Source of the DNA: Chara braunii
Lineage: Eukaryota; Streptophyta; Charophyceae; Charales; Characeae
Direction of reading: 5' to 3'
DNA: 26,995 bases
NCBI GenBank assembly: GCA_003427395.1
Contig: BFEA01000059.1
Coordinates: forward strand, 3,496,261 to 3,523,255
In this document: positions 8,724-16,411 of the stretch, one piece after another
How positions within the stretch are numbered: position 1 is the stretch's first letter
Layout: every line of letters starts with the position of its first letter
Translations under genes and position numbers: made by a program
The notes under the pieces: generated by a model
What the model saw: the letters and a program-made list of their open reading frames with translations, nothing else
Database searches by the model: none
What the model was told of the DNA's origin: nothing

Positions 8724-8790
8724 GTTCCCTGCCTCCAGAACTCCTCCTGAGTTCCGGCAGAGCTCCCGCAATCGGTTTTCGACGTGGACC
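8724..8790. repeat. Module D copy 2
   Basis: Same linker as at 4443 and 25167, starting GTTCCCTGCC. Its hairpin is GAACTC (8738-8743) with GAGTTC (8749-8754). Both arms changed relative to GAACCC/GGGTTC, so pairing is kept. The preceding 8465-8723 holds the shared CGGTCAAACGCATGC box and AT-rich spacer, with no gene. Confidence 0.75.
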
Positions 8791-9059
8791 TACGGGTTGC
8801 AATCCCGCCTGCCGCCTTCCCCTCAAATCAGGATCAGACTTAGAGAAAGAAGGGCAGAAGTAGAATAGTTTGAGACTCTCAAATAGAGAAAGGGTAACTC
8901 TCAGGCTCGCTGGAGAGGGCCTTGTAGCCTTCAGCTCCTGAGGGCCCCGCAATGGCGGCCAAACTGTAACAGCTTGGACAATACCTCCAGATCAAACAGT
9001 CGAAGCCGACTCCTGACAGCCTTCCAACTTGTAGCAATAACCCCCTCCTTCACTACTTC

Positions 9060-9345
9060 TCCCTCAACCCGCAGCAATAGCAGTAGCCGATTCTACCAAT
9101 AGCAGTACACAAAGACATTCCGCAGCAATAGTCCCGCTACAGCAGCAATGCACAGTGGTTGTCCGCAACAACTTTCCTGGCCCCAGCCCGCAACAATTAG
9201 CAGCAGCAAACCACGGCGCCGCAAACCACAACAATATGCAGCAGCAGCTGCACCCCACAACAACGTGCAGTGGTACTTCGTAGCACCAGTTCAGGCTACT
9301 GTCCACAACGAACAGCAGCAGCAAAACACAGCGAACGATAGCAAA
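9060..9345. repeat. CAG/CAA trinucleotide-rich tract
   Basis: Imperfect GCAGCAATAGCAG-like reiteration gives Gln/Ala-rich frames on the plus strand and Leu/Cys-rich frames on the minus strand. The equivalent part of the other E copies (13300-13700, 25700-26110) is also CAG/CAA-rich. This is low-complexity sequence, not called as protein. Confidence 0.6.
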
Positions 9346-9419
9346 AACACGGCACTACAATCACATTCTCCAGCCTCACATAGTTACAGATTCTGTAATT
9401 CACAATCCCTTTGACCGCA

Positions 9420-9725
9420 GAACTCACAGTTTACACAGTTTCCGCAGTCTACAGACTGTAGGTCTGCACTCCACAGCCTCCCACAGATACCCAATCCATA
9501 ATCTGTAGGTTGTACTCCGTAGACTGCAGTTCCCCGCCTGTAAACTGTAGTCTCCAGCTTATGGAACTGTAGTCTTTAGAACTGCCACCATCAGCAACAC
9601 CTGACAGTTTTGCAGAATCAGCAGAGACAACGTGTGTCCTGTCCACAATATCTCCTGTTCCACAGTCTGTAACCCTGGCCTGTAGAGCTGTAGTACACAG
9701 TCTCTAGTGGATACACAGTCCAGTG
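9420..9725. repeat. CTGTAG/CTACAG-rich tract
   Basis: Many dispersed CTGTAG, CTACAG and ACAGTYT words occur in both orientations, for example CAGTC TACA GACTG near 9448. They can form many short alternative hairpins. No gene is seen. The 9726-10010 interval that follows holds nothing I can assign. Confidence 0.5.
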
Positions 9726-10257
9726 TACGAGGCTGACCACGAGAACAGATCCTTGCGTAGCTATTTCTGCAGGCTGAGGTCTCGCTCATTAACGGATTTA
9801 ACCAGACAAATCTCTCCACCAACTAAGAACGGCCATGCACCACTACCCATAGAATCAAGAAAGAGCTTTCAATCTGTCAATCATTGCTATGATTTCCTTG
9901 GCTAGTCGTCCAACTCCTACGGCCGGGTTTGGCTTCTATCCAACGGCGTAATGAACAAAATCGAGTGAATATTGTGCTAACATGCGGCCAAATACATTCA
10001 GCCCCACCCGTGGTAAGTGCTCCTCTACTCCCATACATTCCCCCCTTTCTTGCTACGCCCCTTCTTCATAGCTTCCAGTCATTTTCTGCGCACATACCTT
10101 TCCGACTAGCTTTCATACCCAGACAAAGCAAAGGAAATCAGAATGAATCTTTCCCCAAAACGCAGATATGTTTATTCGATTCTGAACTCCCTCAACCTGG
10201 CGCAACTCATTTCTCAACTAACTCTAATCTCACTTACCCATCACTAAAACTTACTTC

Positions 10258-10833
10258 ATGATCCAACTCACAGATACCAAGAACCTCTATTCACTACCCT
10301 TTTCACGCTCACTCCCGCCACAGAATGGCCAATCTTGCACTTCCCCGTTCCTACCTCATCTCCGAACCATCGCCCACGCACTTACTTTCTTTCTAACCTC
10401 AAGTTCTATTGATCCAACACTAAAACTAACAGCATCATTTAATTCGCCTGGGGTAAAAACCACAAAATCGGTTCCTTCCCTGCCCGATTCTATTAAGAAT
10501 CGTGTGCGTCAGCCTTTTTCCATCCGCCTGGCTTACCTCCCCGCCATCTCCCTTGCTGCACACACCTGGCGCGGAACCGCGCCAGGTTCATCCCTTCGTT
10601 TTTACTTCGTTTTCCCGCAGTCTCCTTTCCTGCAGACCCCGGCCCAGGTTCACCTTCTCCCTTCGCTACTGCGGCCCGTCACCCGTTGTTTGGCACTCCG
10701 CGCTCTACCTCCACTGCCCTGCTCGTGGTCCCTCCTCACTTCTGTCGTCCTCACCGTCGAAGGCACCCGGCGCAATATTGCGCCCGGGTTCACTCGTCCC
10801 CGGCCTCGATTATACCTCCGGTCCGCTCGCTAG
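10258..10833 (+). CDS. Doubtful 191-codon ORF in module E copy 1
   Basis: ATG-initiated and Ser/Pro/Leu-rich with no domain or signal I recognise. Its second half is read through GC-rich hairpins, which argues against it. One point in favour: about 30 codons (PTLKLT..SFNSP..PDSIKNR) align in frame with a stop-to-stop frame of E copy 2 (15683-15994, PTLKIT..FNSP..PDSVKER), with about eight synonymous third-position differences. About a dozen other codons are nonsynonymous, and part of the agreement overlaps a hairpin. It could be a relic exon or chance. Confidence 0.12.
   Translation: MIQLTDTKNLYSLPFSRSLPPQNGQSCTSPFLPHLRTIAHALTFFLTSSSIDPTLKLTASFNSPGVKTTKSVPSLPDSIKNRVRQPFSIRLAYLPAISLAAHTWRGTAPGSSLRFYFVFPQSPFLQTPAQVHLLPSLLRPVTRCLALRALPPLPCSWSLLTSVVLTVEGTRRNIAPGFTRPRPRLYLRSAR
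10485..10502. repeat. CGATTC/GAATCG hairpin
   Basis: CGATTC (10485-10490) pairs with GAATCG (10497-10502), loop TATTAA. The aligned site in E copy 2 is a longer hairpin at 15837-15862 with different bases but kept pairing. Confidence 0.7.
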
Positions 10834-11195
10834 CTCCGACCCGCCGTAGTCCGCTGCATTGCCTGGCCTACCTAGCGCCCGCTACTCCTGCTAGCGAAGC
10901 CCAGCCCCTACATCGTTCTGCCATGGCTCACAATCCGTGCCCACCACCACTTCACGTCCACATTCACCTCCTCGTTCCGTACACACTCACTTCCGACATA
11001 GCCCGCTCCCTCCTTCGTATGCACCCGGCGCGCTTTCAAGCCCGGGTTCACCCCTTCCTTTTGCCTGCCTGTTGCAGCAAACGCAGCGTCCGCTGCCTTG
11101 TCTTGGTCCCTCGTCGCTAGCTGTGCCCAGCTAGCCTCCCGCCATCCTCACTATGGCTGTACCTGGCGCAGGGCCCCAGCCAGATTCATTCATCT
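10564..11195. repeat. Delta hairpin series (GGCGC arms followed by TTCA)
   Basis: Five related sites. 1: ACCTGGCGCG (10564-10573) with CGCGCCAGGT (10578-10587), 10 bp perfect. 2: a reduced form near 10636. 3: ACCCGG..CGCA with TGCG..CCGGGT (10765-10789), one bulged C. 4: ACCCGG with CCGGGT (11023-11047). 5: CTGGC with GCCAG (11163-11183). Each is followed by TTCA and a pyrimidine stretch. T-A in the arms of site 1 becomes C-G in sites 3 and 4, a compensated change. GCTAGCTG/CAGCTAGC (11116-11135) is an unrelated 8-bp hairpin inside the series. Confidence 0.75.
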
Positions 11196-11341
11196 GTTTT
11201 TGCGATCGTCTCCGCCTCCCCGTCGTTTCTTTCTCGTTCACCCCGCTCTCTTTGACTTTCCCCGAATTCTCTTCTAACGCTGCCTGGTCTTCACGGTCGT
11301 CGCCAGACTGCTCGCTATCTCAAACACCACGAGTCTGTGCC

Positions 11342-11527
11342 GACCGGTTTATATAGCAGGACGCCGGTCACAGAGATGGGATCCGCTAGAGAGTGTGTAA
11401 CAACTCTCCTGTGAAGCAGATCCGCTCGACAGCGGATAACACTGGGCTACGCAACCTGCCCCCTGTTCCACTGGCCGTACAGCCTAAGTCTAACGCATGG
11501 GCCTAGGTGGAACGGGGCCGCTGCAGA
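11342..11527. repeat. Cluster of long hairpins at end of module E copy 1
   Basis: GACCGG (11342-11347) pairs with CCGGTC (11364-11369) around a TTTATATA-containing loop. ATCCGCT (11420-11426) pairs with AGCGGAT (11431-11437), loop CGAC. CCCC T GTTCCAC (11460-11471) pairs with GTGGAAC GGGG (11517-11527), 11 pairs with one bulge. Stretches between them hold no gene. Confidence 0.65.
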
Positions 11528-11560
11528 TCTTGGTAGTAGTAGCAATTTTTTTTGAGGACT

Positions 11561-12137
11561 GAAGAGGGTCGGTTCCACGTGACAGCTGCTGCAACAGCCT
11601 CCCACAGTGCCCCGGGTCATCCCGCCCGGGCATAGTTCACCATTTTGCGGGCCCCAATGAGCGTGCTCACACTCAAACCTCTTCGTAGCGGGCGGCGGGT
11701 GGGCGGACAGTGCACCTGCAGCAGATTCCGCCTCGTGGGCTAATCATCCGCCGGCTCGTATGCGCGTTAATTCCCCCGCCCCATCATCTGGGCCCTTCTT
11801 GGTCTATATTTCAACAGTTCCCGGGGTGTATCCACTGAGCTAGGCTCTTGGGTGCCCGCCACACCTACGACACAGCGTCCCAGGCAAACCGGTGTCGGGC
11901 GCGGCTCTGACGTACCCACGAAAACAGTTTGTAATTGAACTTCAGGCAACCTGCAAATACAACACCCCCCCACGTGCTCCTACCGCAGCCTCGCGTTCCA
12001 AGACGGGATGCGACGGCAAAGGGACTCATAACAATACACAAAAGGGGAATAAAGTTAAAGCAACAGTAACGTCAGGGAACGGCGGGATCGCTGGCACCTC
12101 GCCAGTCCTGCAGATTGAACCCGCCGCCGCACGCATA

Positions 12138-12168
<31 letters not shown>

Positions 12169-12834
12169 CGAGGGGGATAACCCCACAGGGCCCTCAACCC
12201 TTCGGTTTCCTCCACGCCGCTCCGCTACTGCCGCGCCGACATCCGCTGGCCTCGATCCCCAAACCTCTGTATTGCCAACCCAAATGTCGTAACCTATAGG
12301 CCTAAGCCCAAGCCTGATACTAGCGCCCGCAGAGCGCCATACAAGGCAGTGCGGCGCGACGGTTTTGTCCAACAAAACCGGCTGCGCGGCTCCTAGTGCC
12401 CGTGCCGGCTGGCTTATACCGTGCCATAACTGCCCCGCACGCCATCCTACGACACCCCGCTTACCGCACAAGGTCGTACCATCGTTGTCGATGTCGTCGT
12501 CGGGGTCGTTTTTCGCACGCGCGCTCGACTCGGTCAAATGTACCAATCAAAGAAAATATCCTTAATTCCTGCTTAATCAAAAATAAATAAATAATAATAT
12601 CACCAAGCAAAATGACCGAGGTCCAAGCCGGCTACTACGATCAACAACAAAAAGGAATCACGCACGCCTTAAACTTGCGTGCTCACCCACTCGCTATTGT
12701 GGTCAACCACCCAGTCAGCGCAATTACAGACGCAGCCGCGCTTAGCGCGATATACTTAAACTTTAAACCAAAACTGTTTTTTGTTACTTGCAAAAACCAG
12801 GGCGGATACCCTTGGGTATTCGCGCCGACAACGG
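11561..12834. mobile_element. Module F copy 1: SINE-like, with poly(A)
   Basis: Related to 16480-18135. Shared text includes a GCCCCAATGAGCGTGCTCACACTCAAAC-type block, a minus-strand tRNA A-box-like GCTCAGTGGATAC (near 11827-11841), an A-run, then GGGATAACCCC with GGGCCCTCAACCC and a GTCGTAACC end. Downstream, 12600-12834 carries GCACGC/GCGTGC (12662-12682) and a GGC..ATACC/GGTAT..GCC hairpin (12801-12826), both matched in the second copy. The A-run in plus orientation and the A box in minus orientation suggest a composite or nested insertion. No ORF here is supported; the 135- and 163-codon frames cross the A-run. Confidence 0.5.
12141..12168 (+). repeat. Poly(A) tract, 28 As
   Basis: An uninterrupted run of 28 A follows a CGCATAAGC end and precedes a block shared with 17400. 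It is typical of a retroposed 3' end. The matching place in the second F copy (17256-17333) is an interrupted A-rich stretch, consistent with an older tail. Confidence 0.8.
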
Positions 12835-13001
12835 TCCTACGAGTTGCAATCCCGCCTGTCGCCTTCCTCTCATAACCTCATACTAGACTTAGAGTAAGAA
12901 AGGCAGAAGAAGGAAGTCATTTAGTCTCTCAGATCCAAAAAGGATGCACTCAGACTCGCATGAGAGGGCCTTGAGATCTCGATGCGCCTGAGGGCCCCGC
13001 A

Positions 13002-13070
13002 ATGGCATCCAATAACGCAGTAAAGATGATCAGAACCGATCAAGACGCCGAGAAACGTTTGTCTAACTAA
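13002..13070 (+). CDS. Short 22-codon ORF, conserved in E copy 3
   Basis: ATG at 13002 to TAA at 13070. The peptide starts MASNNAVKMIR and ends EKRLSN. The copy at 25419-25487 keeps start, stop and length with four base differences: two synonymous, two changing residues (S/A, M/K). In the 8791 copy the same ATGGC is followed by an early stop. It may be the start of a leader peptide or first coding exon, or chance. No domain is recognisable. Confidence 0.2.
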   Translation: MASNNAVKMIRTDQDAEKRLSN

Positions 13071-13361
13071 CCTCCAAGCCGCAGCAATAACCTCTTTGCA
13101 TTGCGGCCTTCAAGCGTGCGACAAAGACTTCCTTTGCCAATTGGATCAATTCCCGAAGTCACATCTCTCCATCCCCTGACCAAGACCCCGCTCCGCAGCC
13201 TACAAGGCAGCGTTCCAATAGAGCACACATCCCTTCGTGCCCCATTCGAACACAAGCGAAACTCAGTACTGTGCAGCAAAATCAGCACCGTGAACTTAGC
13301 AGCAATCAGTAGCAGCAAAGGTCGAAACCCCACAGCGGCAGCATCAGCGTCTCCTAGCTAA

Positions 13362-13688
13362 GCTTGGCAACAGTTCGTCGAAGCTCAACAACAATCTTGG
13401 TGCCTCGATAACAACAACCGTGGTGCAAACGGTAGCAATTCGCATGGTTGGAACAATAGCGATTTCGGCAACAGCCACTACAGCGCTCTCAACAGCGACA
13501 GCGCGGATCCACTGAATCACAGCAACATCGGTTCCAGTAGTGGCACTACCCAACAGTCTGAGCCCAGGTCAATACCGGACTGGATAAACTAGCAGCCACT
13601 CCAACTCCTGAGACCGACAGTCATTCGAGTCTCCAAACTCGACTCAACAGCACCTCACGGTCTTCAACAACAGATAGTAGCAGCTTGA
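13362..13688 (+). pseudogene. Gln/Asn/Ser-rich open stretch, interrupted
   Basis: One frame reads AWQQFVEAQQQS, then Asn/Ser-rich text to an in-frame TAG at 13588-13590, then on to TGA. In copy 3 that stop reads CAG, but a TAG appears earlier (near 25803), so neither copy is fully open. Differences between copies fall in all codon positions and are mostly amino-acid changing (AGC/AAC swaps), which argues against present selection on protein. It could be a decayed low-complexity gag-like or prion-like segment; that is speculation. Confidence 0.2.
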
Positions 13689-13870
13689 TGATCAGCGACG
13701 GTGGTCCGAAGGTCAATCGACATTCTTGACATTATCAACACAGCAATGAGTCAGACTTGCTAAGAACGGTAGCAGCGATCCTATCAATAGCGATAGGCTT
13801 CCCTATTGCAGCGCAGCAAGGAACAACAACCAGCCGAAGTTAACACCAACAAGGAAAAAAGCAATACAAC

Positions 13871-14179
13871 ATGACTATCTATAACATTGGCCGCAACAAT
13901 AGCCCACACTCAATCAGGGGATTTCCAGGTTTCAGCTGCACAGTTCCCCGTTCACAGGAACAACCTTGGGTAGTTTTCTTCTTTCTTCACGTTACCTCTG
14001 ACCATCGACTCCCACTAGCTTTCTCTGCTCATCATGTATTCTCCTTTCCTACCCCGTCCTACATGCTCCCTCGCACTTCCTCACTTGCTCCTTCATTTAC
14101 TACCAGCGTGCCCTCTCATAAGGTACACTGTTTTTCCATAATCTGGTCGCAGCCAAGGCTAGATATAGGCGAGCACTAG
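13871..14179 (+). CDS. 102-codon ORF of unknown function, intact in both E copies
   Basis: ATG at 13871 to TAG at 14179. The same length and frame are intact at 26288-26596, with 99 of 102 residues identical. After codon 6 there are six codon differences between copies, five of them synonymous third-position changes. That is more than expected for non-coding drift, but the count is small. The product is rich in Ser, Pro, Phe and His and has a hydrophobic middle (FFFLHVTSDHRLPLAF); no domain is recognised. The DNA is pyrimidine-rich, so it could instead be intron. A splice donor follows at 14231. Confidence 0.25.
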   Translation: MTIYNIGRNNSPHSIRGFPGFSCTVPRSQEQPWVVFFFLHVTSDHRLPLAFSAHHVFSFPTPSYMLPRTSSLAPSFTTSVPSHKVHCFSIIWSQPRLDIGEH

Positions 14180-14229
14180 ATAAACCCGAATGATTGAGCC
14201 CGACTGTGAGCCTGAACACTAAGCATCAG

Positions 14230-14237
14230 AGGTAAGT
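14230..14237 (+). promoter_or_regulatory. Splice donor consensus AG|GTAAGT (first)
   Basis: The text is CATCAGAG|GTAAGTATGG, with the junction between 14231 and 14232. It is unchanged in copy 3 at 26648/26649. It suggests that module E is transcribed in plus orientation and spliced. Confidence 0.4.
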
Positions 14238-14560
14238 ATGGAGATTAAGGTGGCCATGACTAGTATAACGAGCGTCTCGATGAGACTGCATACGACAATC
14301 ACAAAAAGTACTATAATAACGAGGCGCAAAAACGATTTTGCCGAGCTCGATGAGCCCGGCGAACATCGTTTGGCTCCCGGATGAAGATGGCCATTGCCGC
14401 GGGTATGACGACCCCGATCAACTCCACAGCGGGACGAGGATGATGACCTCAGTTTCTACTCCTTGCCTTTGTAGGGTATGCATGAATCTTTCAGTCACAC
14501 ATGGGGAGATTCACTGTTACTTCAACGCTTCTTCTGATACTTCCTCCGTGCGATATCACG

Positions 14561-14568
14561 AGGTAAGT
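14561..14568 (+). promoter_or_regulatory. Splice donor consensus AG|GTAAGT (second)
   Basis: The text is ATCACGAG|GTAAGTAC with the junction at 14562/14563. Copy 3 has CCAG|GTAAGTAC at 26979/26980, a better match to the consensus. A candidate acceptor, GATCCAG, ends at 14645. It is directly followed by GCAAGT, which could itself act as a GC-type donor. Confidence 0.4.
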
Positions 14569-14761
14569 ACACTATATCTTCCCCTTGTATATCCCTCTCC
14601 CCCTTCTCCTTCGTGGATCTCTACCGAGACCTCGTCCTGATCCAGGCAAGTACCGACTGCACCCGCAAGGACATAGCCACGATCTCAACCAACTAAGCAG
14701 CTAGAGCCGCTTAGTCCCCACCTCTCTCTCCTCGCACTGACCCCCTTTATCAGTTTACCAG

Positions 14762-14894
14762 GCACAACGGGCTGAAGTCGGCCGAGTTACACCGTCGCAT
14801 AGGAGAATGATATTCCCGCTAGAATATCGAAAGTTACATCGTTCCCAGCTCCGTTGCTTCCACCGACTTCGAATAGGTGAGTACCCCCTCTCTT

Positions 14895-14976
<82 letters not shown>

Positions 14977-15341
14977 TGCTTGTTTACGTGTGCCTCCCCA
15001 ACCTTGCTCCATGCCTCCACCTTTTCCTTTTTCCTCTACAAGAGGCCGCTGAATATGAATGTACCTGGCAGTCCGCGCAACTAGGTACAGGCAATTTAAG
15101 AGATCAAAGCCGCAGGGAAGAAAGTCGAGGGCACAGCAGCCCGAACGGGAGCGCACGAGCAATATGGTCAAGGTTCATCCCGACGAGTACCATGNCNAAG
15201 ACGAGCACGTGGATGAAGAGCTCGATATCGAGGACCATNGCGATCTGCAATATGAAGACCAGGTATGACGACGATCATCATGCCGAGGGTTGTGATCAGG
15301 AATACGTCCATGACGAAGAGCACGGCCATTCAGCAGCGTAG
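14762..15341 (+). CDS. Candidate two-exon reading frame of unknown function
   Basis: An acceptor with a pyrimidine tract (CTTTATCAGTTTACCAG, ends 14761) opens an exon reading AQRAEVGRVTPSHRRMIF to a donor ATAG|GTGAGT at 14876/14877. The candidate intron (14877-15042) holds the (CT)n tract and ends CTCTACAAG. Joining keeps the frame and reads on through YDDDHHAEGCDQEY to TAG at 15341, about 138 codons. Another frame of the second exon is strongly acidic (HPDEY, DEELDIED), ending at a possible donor at 15262/15263. Two Asp/Glu/His-rich frames side by side suggest a decayed acidic repeat. The start lies upstream or is missing. Ns at 15193-15239 limit certainty. Confidence 0.2.
14887..14973. repeat. 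(CT)n microsatellite
   Basis: About 87 bases of CT with two early CTTT interruptions. It lies inside the candidate intron 14877-15042, where it would serve as an unusually long polypyrimidine tract. Arg/Glu- and Ser/Leu-repeat frames across it are artefacts. Confidence 0.95.
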
Positions 15342-16020
15342 CCTTATTTCCGCAGCCGCTTCACCCACGTATAGCGCAGGCTCAGACCCCTCTCAGCACG
15401 TAATCCATACCACCAATTTCAGATCTGACTCCACGATCAGATTCGCCCCGACTAAGAACACCTACCTTGCATCTTACTGCACTCGATTCCGTTGTGGATC
15501 GAGTGAGAGCTCCACTTCACACTCCCGCCATATCTGTCTCCACCATCCCTCTGCGCAGCTCCTATTGCTCGCAGCGCCAAACCTATCCATCAATCTTCAA
15601 ATCCGAGCTCACAGTCCGATTCGCCATCCCTTGAAACCTCCAAATTGAATTCTCCCTCGGTCGTTTCTTTTCAGAAACGGGCGTGAACGACGATTTTCCC
15701 TTTTGTCTTTTTCTCCTCTCCTCGACATCTCCGCGCACCTCTTTCTTTTCTAACTTCTATTTTACTACCCCAACACTCAAAATAACTCCGCCATTCAACT
15801 CGCCCTACCCAAAAACCCCAATTTCAAGTCTTACTTCGCCCGATTCCGTCAAGGAACGGGCGAACTATGACTTCGTCCTTCCCACTACTTTACTTCTACC
15901 ATCTTGGTCGTCCACGTCGTCTTCTTGCTCCCGAATACAACACACCCCTACTGCTCATGATCTGATAGCAGTTCGGACTATCAAAGACTGCTAACCAAGG
16001 CCTGCCCTCCTTTTATACTA

Positions 16021-16090
16021 GTCACGTTTGCGCAGGGGCCATGATAATCTTCCCAGTATCGTTCCAATTTTAACAGATGTCCCGAAGGAC
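16021..16090 (-). pseudogene. U6 snRNA-derived pseudogene, 3' truncated
   Basis: Read on the minus strand it begins GTCCTTCGGGACATC and continues AAAATTGGAACGATAC, then GAAGATTA, CATGGCCCCTGCGCAA and GTGAC. This follows U6 snRNA from its 5' stem-loop through the catalytic core. The 5' hairpin (GTCC TTCG GGAC) is one pair shorter than the usual GTCCC form. The ACAGAGA box reads ACTGGGA and the AGC triad region ATTAGCATGG reads ATTATCATGG, so it cannot be a working U6. The 3' internal stem-loop region and T-tail are absent; sequence switches to TAGTATAAAAGGAGG. It lies downstream, on the same strand, of two tRNA-like units, suggesting a chimeric retroposon. Confidence 0.87.
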
Positions 16091-16140
16091 ACAGGCCTAC
16101 AGCTGAGTGGGGACTCAAGGTTGTGGTGTCCTGCTGATCT

Positions 16141-16211
16141 GCATCCAGCGGAATTCAAACTCGGGTCTCTCTATTTCAATACTTCAGGGGTGTACCAACT
16201 GAGCTGGCCAG
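16141..16211 (-). mobile_element. tRNA-like unit 1 (SINE head, A and B boxes)
   Basis: On the minus strand the A box reads CAGCTCAGTTGGTAC (complement of 16192-16206) and the B box GAGTTTGAATTCC (complement of 16150-16162), spaced as in a tRNA gene. The cloverleaf is degenerate, with only part of the T stem pairing, so it is a tRNA-derived repeat with a Pol III promoter, not a tRNA. It precedes the U6-like segment on the same strand. Confidence 0.6.
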
Positions 16212-16297
16212 TCGGTTCTACAGCAGTCCCGGGGTGTCATCATGGAACTGACTGGCCCCTAGCAAATCAGAAATACTTGGTTTTACTCATCACGCTC

Positions 16298-16365
16298 CAT
16301 CATCTGAATTCAAATACAGGTCTGCATTTCTACAGCTCTGTGTGTACCAACTCAGTTAAGCCCAT
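16298..16365 (-). mobile_element. tRNA-like unit 2 (tandem with unit 1)
   Basis: A minus-strand A-box-like TTAACTGAGTTGGTAC (near 16344-16359) and B-box-like TGTATTTGAATTCAG (complement of 16304-16318) match unit 1 in order and spacing. The array on the minus strand is unit 2, unit 1, U6-like. Together it spans about 350 bases and reads as one dimeric SINE. Confidence 0.55.
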
Positions 16366-16411
16366 TGGTAACTTTGCCAGCCCCTGAACCGGCGCATGAG
16401 CGGTGTCTCAA

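Larger units (their letters stand above)
8791..11560. repeat. Module E copy 1 (long, diverged)
   Basis: Starts TACGGGTTGCAATCCCGCC, as at 12838 and 25255. It shares the AGACTTAGAG..AAG..GGCAGAAG block and a GAGGGCCCCGCAATGGC block near 8938-8957. The internal order is CAG/CAA-rich (9060), CTGTAG-rich (9420), pyrimidine-rich with a GTGGTAAGT donor-like site at 10011, then GC-rich hairpins. The pyrimidine-rich part near 10380-10510 aligns with 15730-15870 of copy 2. No conserved domain is seen in any frame. The right border is approximate. Confidence 0.6.
12838..15995. repeat. Module E copy 2
   Basis: Near-identical over 12838-14575 to 25255-26992 (constant offset 12417, no net indel) and more distantly related to 8791 onward. 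It contains a conserved short ORF, Gln/Asn/Ser-rich frames, several splice donors, a (CT)n tract in a candidate intron and a pyrimidine-rich 3' part with hairpins. The 15345-15995 hairpins are ATCTGA/TCAGAT (15423-15442), ACTCGAT/ATCGAGT (15481-15504), CGTTTC/GAAACG (15662-15679) and CGCCCG..TTCC/GGAACGGGCG (15837-15862). A few Ns lie at 15193-15239. Confidence 0.65.

Noticed and set aside
12055-12546. 163-codon minus-strand ORF
   Set aside because: It crosses the 28-base poly(A) tract (poly-Phe) and has no conserved counterpart in the second F copy.
13067-13333. 88-codon minus-strand ORF conserved at 25484-25750
   Set aside because: It is conserved only because the DNA copies are near-identical. 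It overlaps plus-strand frames, has no domain, and changes are not biased to synonymous sites.
14755-15171. Arg/Glu-repeat ORF on the minus strand (138 codons)
   Set aside because: It is translation of the (CT)n microsatellite.
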